Below, piece after piece: positions 62,818 to 64,000 of a DNA stretch of 64,000 bases. A model generated the notes under the pieces. That model saw only the letters and a list, made by a program, of their open reading frames with translations. It did no database searches and had not been told where the DNA came from. How positions within the stretch are numbered: the first letter of the stretch is position 1; every line of letters starts with the position of its first letter. This DNA comes from AWTP1-13 sp033764875 (GTDB taxonomy: Bacteria > Pseudomonadota > Alphaproteobacteria > Rhizobiales > Hyphomicrobiaceae), in assembly GCA_033764875.1 (NCBI GenBank), contig JANRIO010000110.1, forward strand, positions 1 through 64,000, in the 5' to 3' direction. Position numbers and translations under genes: made by a program.

Positions 62818-64000
62818 TCACTCCGCCGCGACGCGGCGCGGCAGGGTCACGACCTTGCTCTCGTTGGCGGCGAAGTTGAGGGGGCCGCCGCGGAAGGGTG
62901 CAAAGCCCGTGCCGAAGATGACGCCGCCGTCGACGAGCTCCGCGCTCTCGACCACGCCCTCCTCGAGAACCTTGCGCGCCTCGCGGATCAGCGGCTCGAC
63001 GAGCTCGCGGCCGAGCCGCGCCAGCTCGTTGGCGTCGTAGGGGTGCGCCGGCTCGTTGCGCTGCGGCTTGCCGTCCTTCCACTGGTAGAAGCCCTCGCCC
63101 GACTTCTTGCCGAGCTTGCCCGAGGCGACCATGGCGTCGAGCTTGGCGGCCGAGGGCGGCAGTGCGGCGCCCGAGCCGCCGGCCAGGATCTTGCCGACGT
63201 GGGCGCACACGTCGAGGCCCACCGTGTCGGCAAGCTCCACGGGCCCCATCGGCATGCCGAAGACGCGCGCGGCCTCGTCGATCTTCTCCTTGGCCTCGCC
63301 CGCCTCCACCCGCTGCAGGGCCGCCATCATGTAGGGGCCGAGCACCCGGTTGACGAGGAAGCCAGGGCTGCTCTTCACGATCAGCGGGAACTTGCCGATG
63401 GCGGTGACGAAGGCGCAGCCCTTCTGCACCTCCTCCTCGCGCGAGCCGGTGCCCTTGACGATCTCGACGAGCGGCATCTGCGCCACCGGATTGAAGAAGT
63501 GCACGCCGATCAGGCGGCCGGGATCGGCCAGCGGCTCGGCGATCCTCTCGATCATGATCGAGGAGGTGTTGGTGGCGAGCACGGCGCCGGGCTTGAGCTT
63601 GCCCTCGATCGACTTGAACAGGGCCTGCTTCACCTCGAGCTTCTCGACGATCGCCTCGATCACGATGTCGGCACGCGAGATGTGCTCGCCCTTCGGGTCG
63701 GCGATGAAGCGCGTCTTGGCGGCGTCGCGCTGCGCCTTCGTCTTGAATTTGCGGGAAAGCAGCTTCTTCTGCGCCTCGATGCCCTTGGCGATCTGCTCGG
63801 CGTTGAGGTCCTGCAGCGACACCTCCATGCCGCTGGCCACGCAGAAGCCGGCGATGTCGGCGCCCATCACGCCGGCGCCGATCACGTGCACGCGCAAGGG
63901 CGTCCAGGCAAGGCCCTTGGGCGCCTGCGCCTTCATCATCTCCGACAGCTTGAACACGCGGCGCAGGTTGCGCGAGGTGTCGCCCAGCATCAGCGGCGCG
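62818..64000 (-). CDS. fadB: 3-hydroxyacyl-CoA dehydrogenase/enoyl-CoA hydratase, FadB/FadJ type (partial)
   Basis: The last 394 codons or so are present; the frame runs off the window. The visible part is the 3-hydroxyacyl-CoA dehydrogenase: NAD-binding VIGAGVMGADIAG, HFFNPVAQMPLVEIV with the catalytic His, and NRVLGPYMMAALQ, followed by a second 3HCDH C-terminal domain (about the last 100 residues). Some 30 residues before the NAD motif (SEMMKAQAPKGLAWTPL) look like the linker helix of multifunctional FadB, so an enoyl-CoA hydratase domain is expected outside the window. Confidence 0.9.
   Translation of the reverse strand, partial: APLMLGDTSRNLRRVFKLSEMMKAQAPKGLAWTPLRVHVIGAGVMGADIAGFCVASGMEVSLQDLNAEQIAKGIEAQKKLLSRKFKTKAQRDAAKTRFIADPKGEHISRADIVIEAIVEKLEVKQALFKSIEGKLKPGAVLATNTSSIMIERIAEPLADPGRLIGVHFFNPVAQMPLVEIVKGTGSREEEVQKGCAFVTAIGKFPLIVKSSPGFLVNRVLGPYMMAALQRVEAGEAKEKIDEAARVFGMPMGPVELADTVGLDVCAHVGKILAGGSGAALPPSAAKLDAMVASGKLGKKSGEGFYQWKDGKPQRNEPAHPYDANELARLGRELVEPLIREARKVLEEGVVESAELVDGGVIFGTGFAPFRGGPLNFAANESKVVTLPRRVAAE

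Noticed and set aside
1..64000. rRNA, tRNA, CRISPR, IS ends, att sites, replication origin
   Set aside because: I looked for tRNA-like cloverleaf ends, repeat-spacer patterns, transposase motifs and DnaA-box clusters and found none I could support by eye.

Overview
The window is high-GC bacterial DNA, almost fully coding, with short intergenic gaps, many ATGA and TGATG start/stop overlaps, and gene families (liv and TRAP transporters, Mo-hydroxylases with cox-type accessory genes, fused indolepyruvate oxidoreductase, RraA/HpaI aldolases) typical of metabolically versatile Alphaproteobacteria, probably Hyphomicrobiales. That assignment is inference from gene content; no rRNA, tRNA, CRISPR array, integrase or IS element was seen.

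Layout. 1-1744: tail of a small membrane protein, a good intrinsic terminator, then sparse sequence with a decayed gene. 1745-4500: CysB-type LysR regulator and a LivJ-like binding protein. 4766-24873: AraC regulator followed by what looks like one long transcription unit from 5863: livH, livM, livG, a livF fused to a Tm-1-like (UPF0261) domain, a PEP-hydrolase-like TIM barrel, a giant flotillin-like coiled coil, two SRPBCC paralogues, a three-component molybdenum hydroxylase whose large subunit is split in two, CoxD/CoxE-type maturation genes, an amidohydrolase, an AHL-lactonase-like metallo-beta-lactamase and a lactonase-isochorismatase fusion. This is the most unusual region: uptake, a possible signalling or membrane-scaffold module and a hydrolytic catabolic route appear co-transcribed. 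The substrate is not evident; a heterocycle or lactone-forming aromatic is a guess.

24884-39559: mixed genes, including an EF-hand lipoprotein, SDR, stand-alone CISM molybdoenzyme, secreted alpha/beta hydrolase, an Ldh-RraA-HpaI aldolase group, a Cys-ladder pentapeptide protein, a divergent DJ-1/GlxA pair and an alkylation-repair pair (ogt and a YcaQ-like gene). Palindromic intergenic repeats lie here and at 52.6 kb.

39653-46615: a complete second Mo-hydroxylase on the minus strand, divergent from a DctPQM TRAP transporter with a strong hairpin between binding protein and permeases. 46747-57493: DUF1330 protein, NitT/TauT-type ABC transporter, arylsulfatase, SdsA-like alkylsulfatase, DUF2147 protein, P450 and a small secreted protein; the sulfatases beside a TauABC-like transporter suggest organosulfur scavenging. 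57879-64000: fused indolepyruvate ferredoxin oxidoreductase convergent with a fadB-fadA beta-oxidation pair, fadB being cut by the window end.
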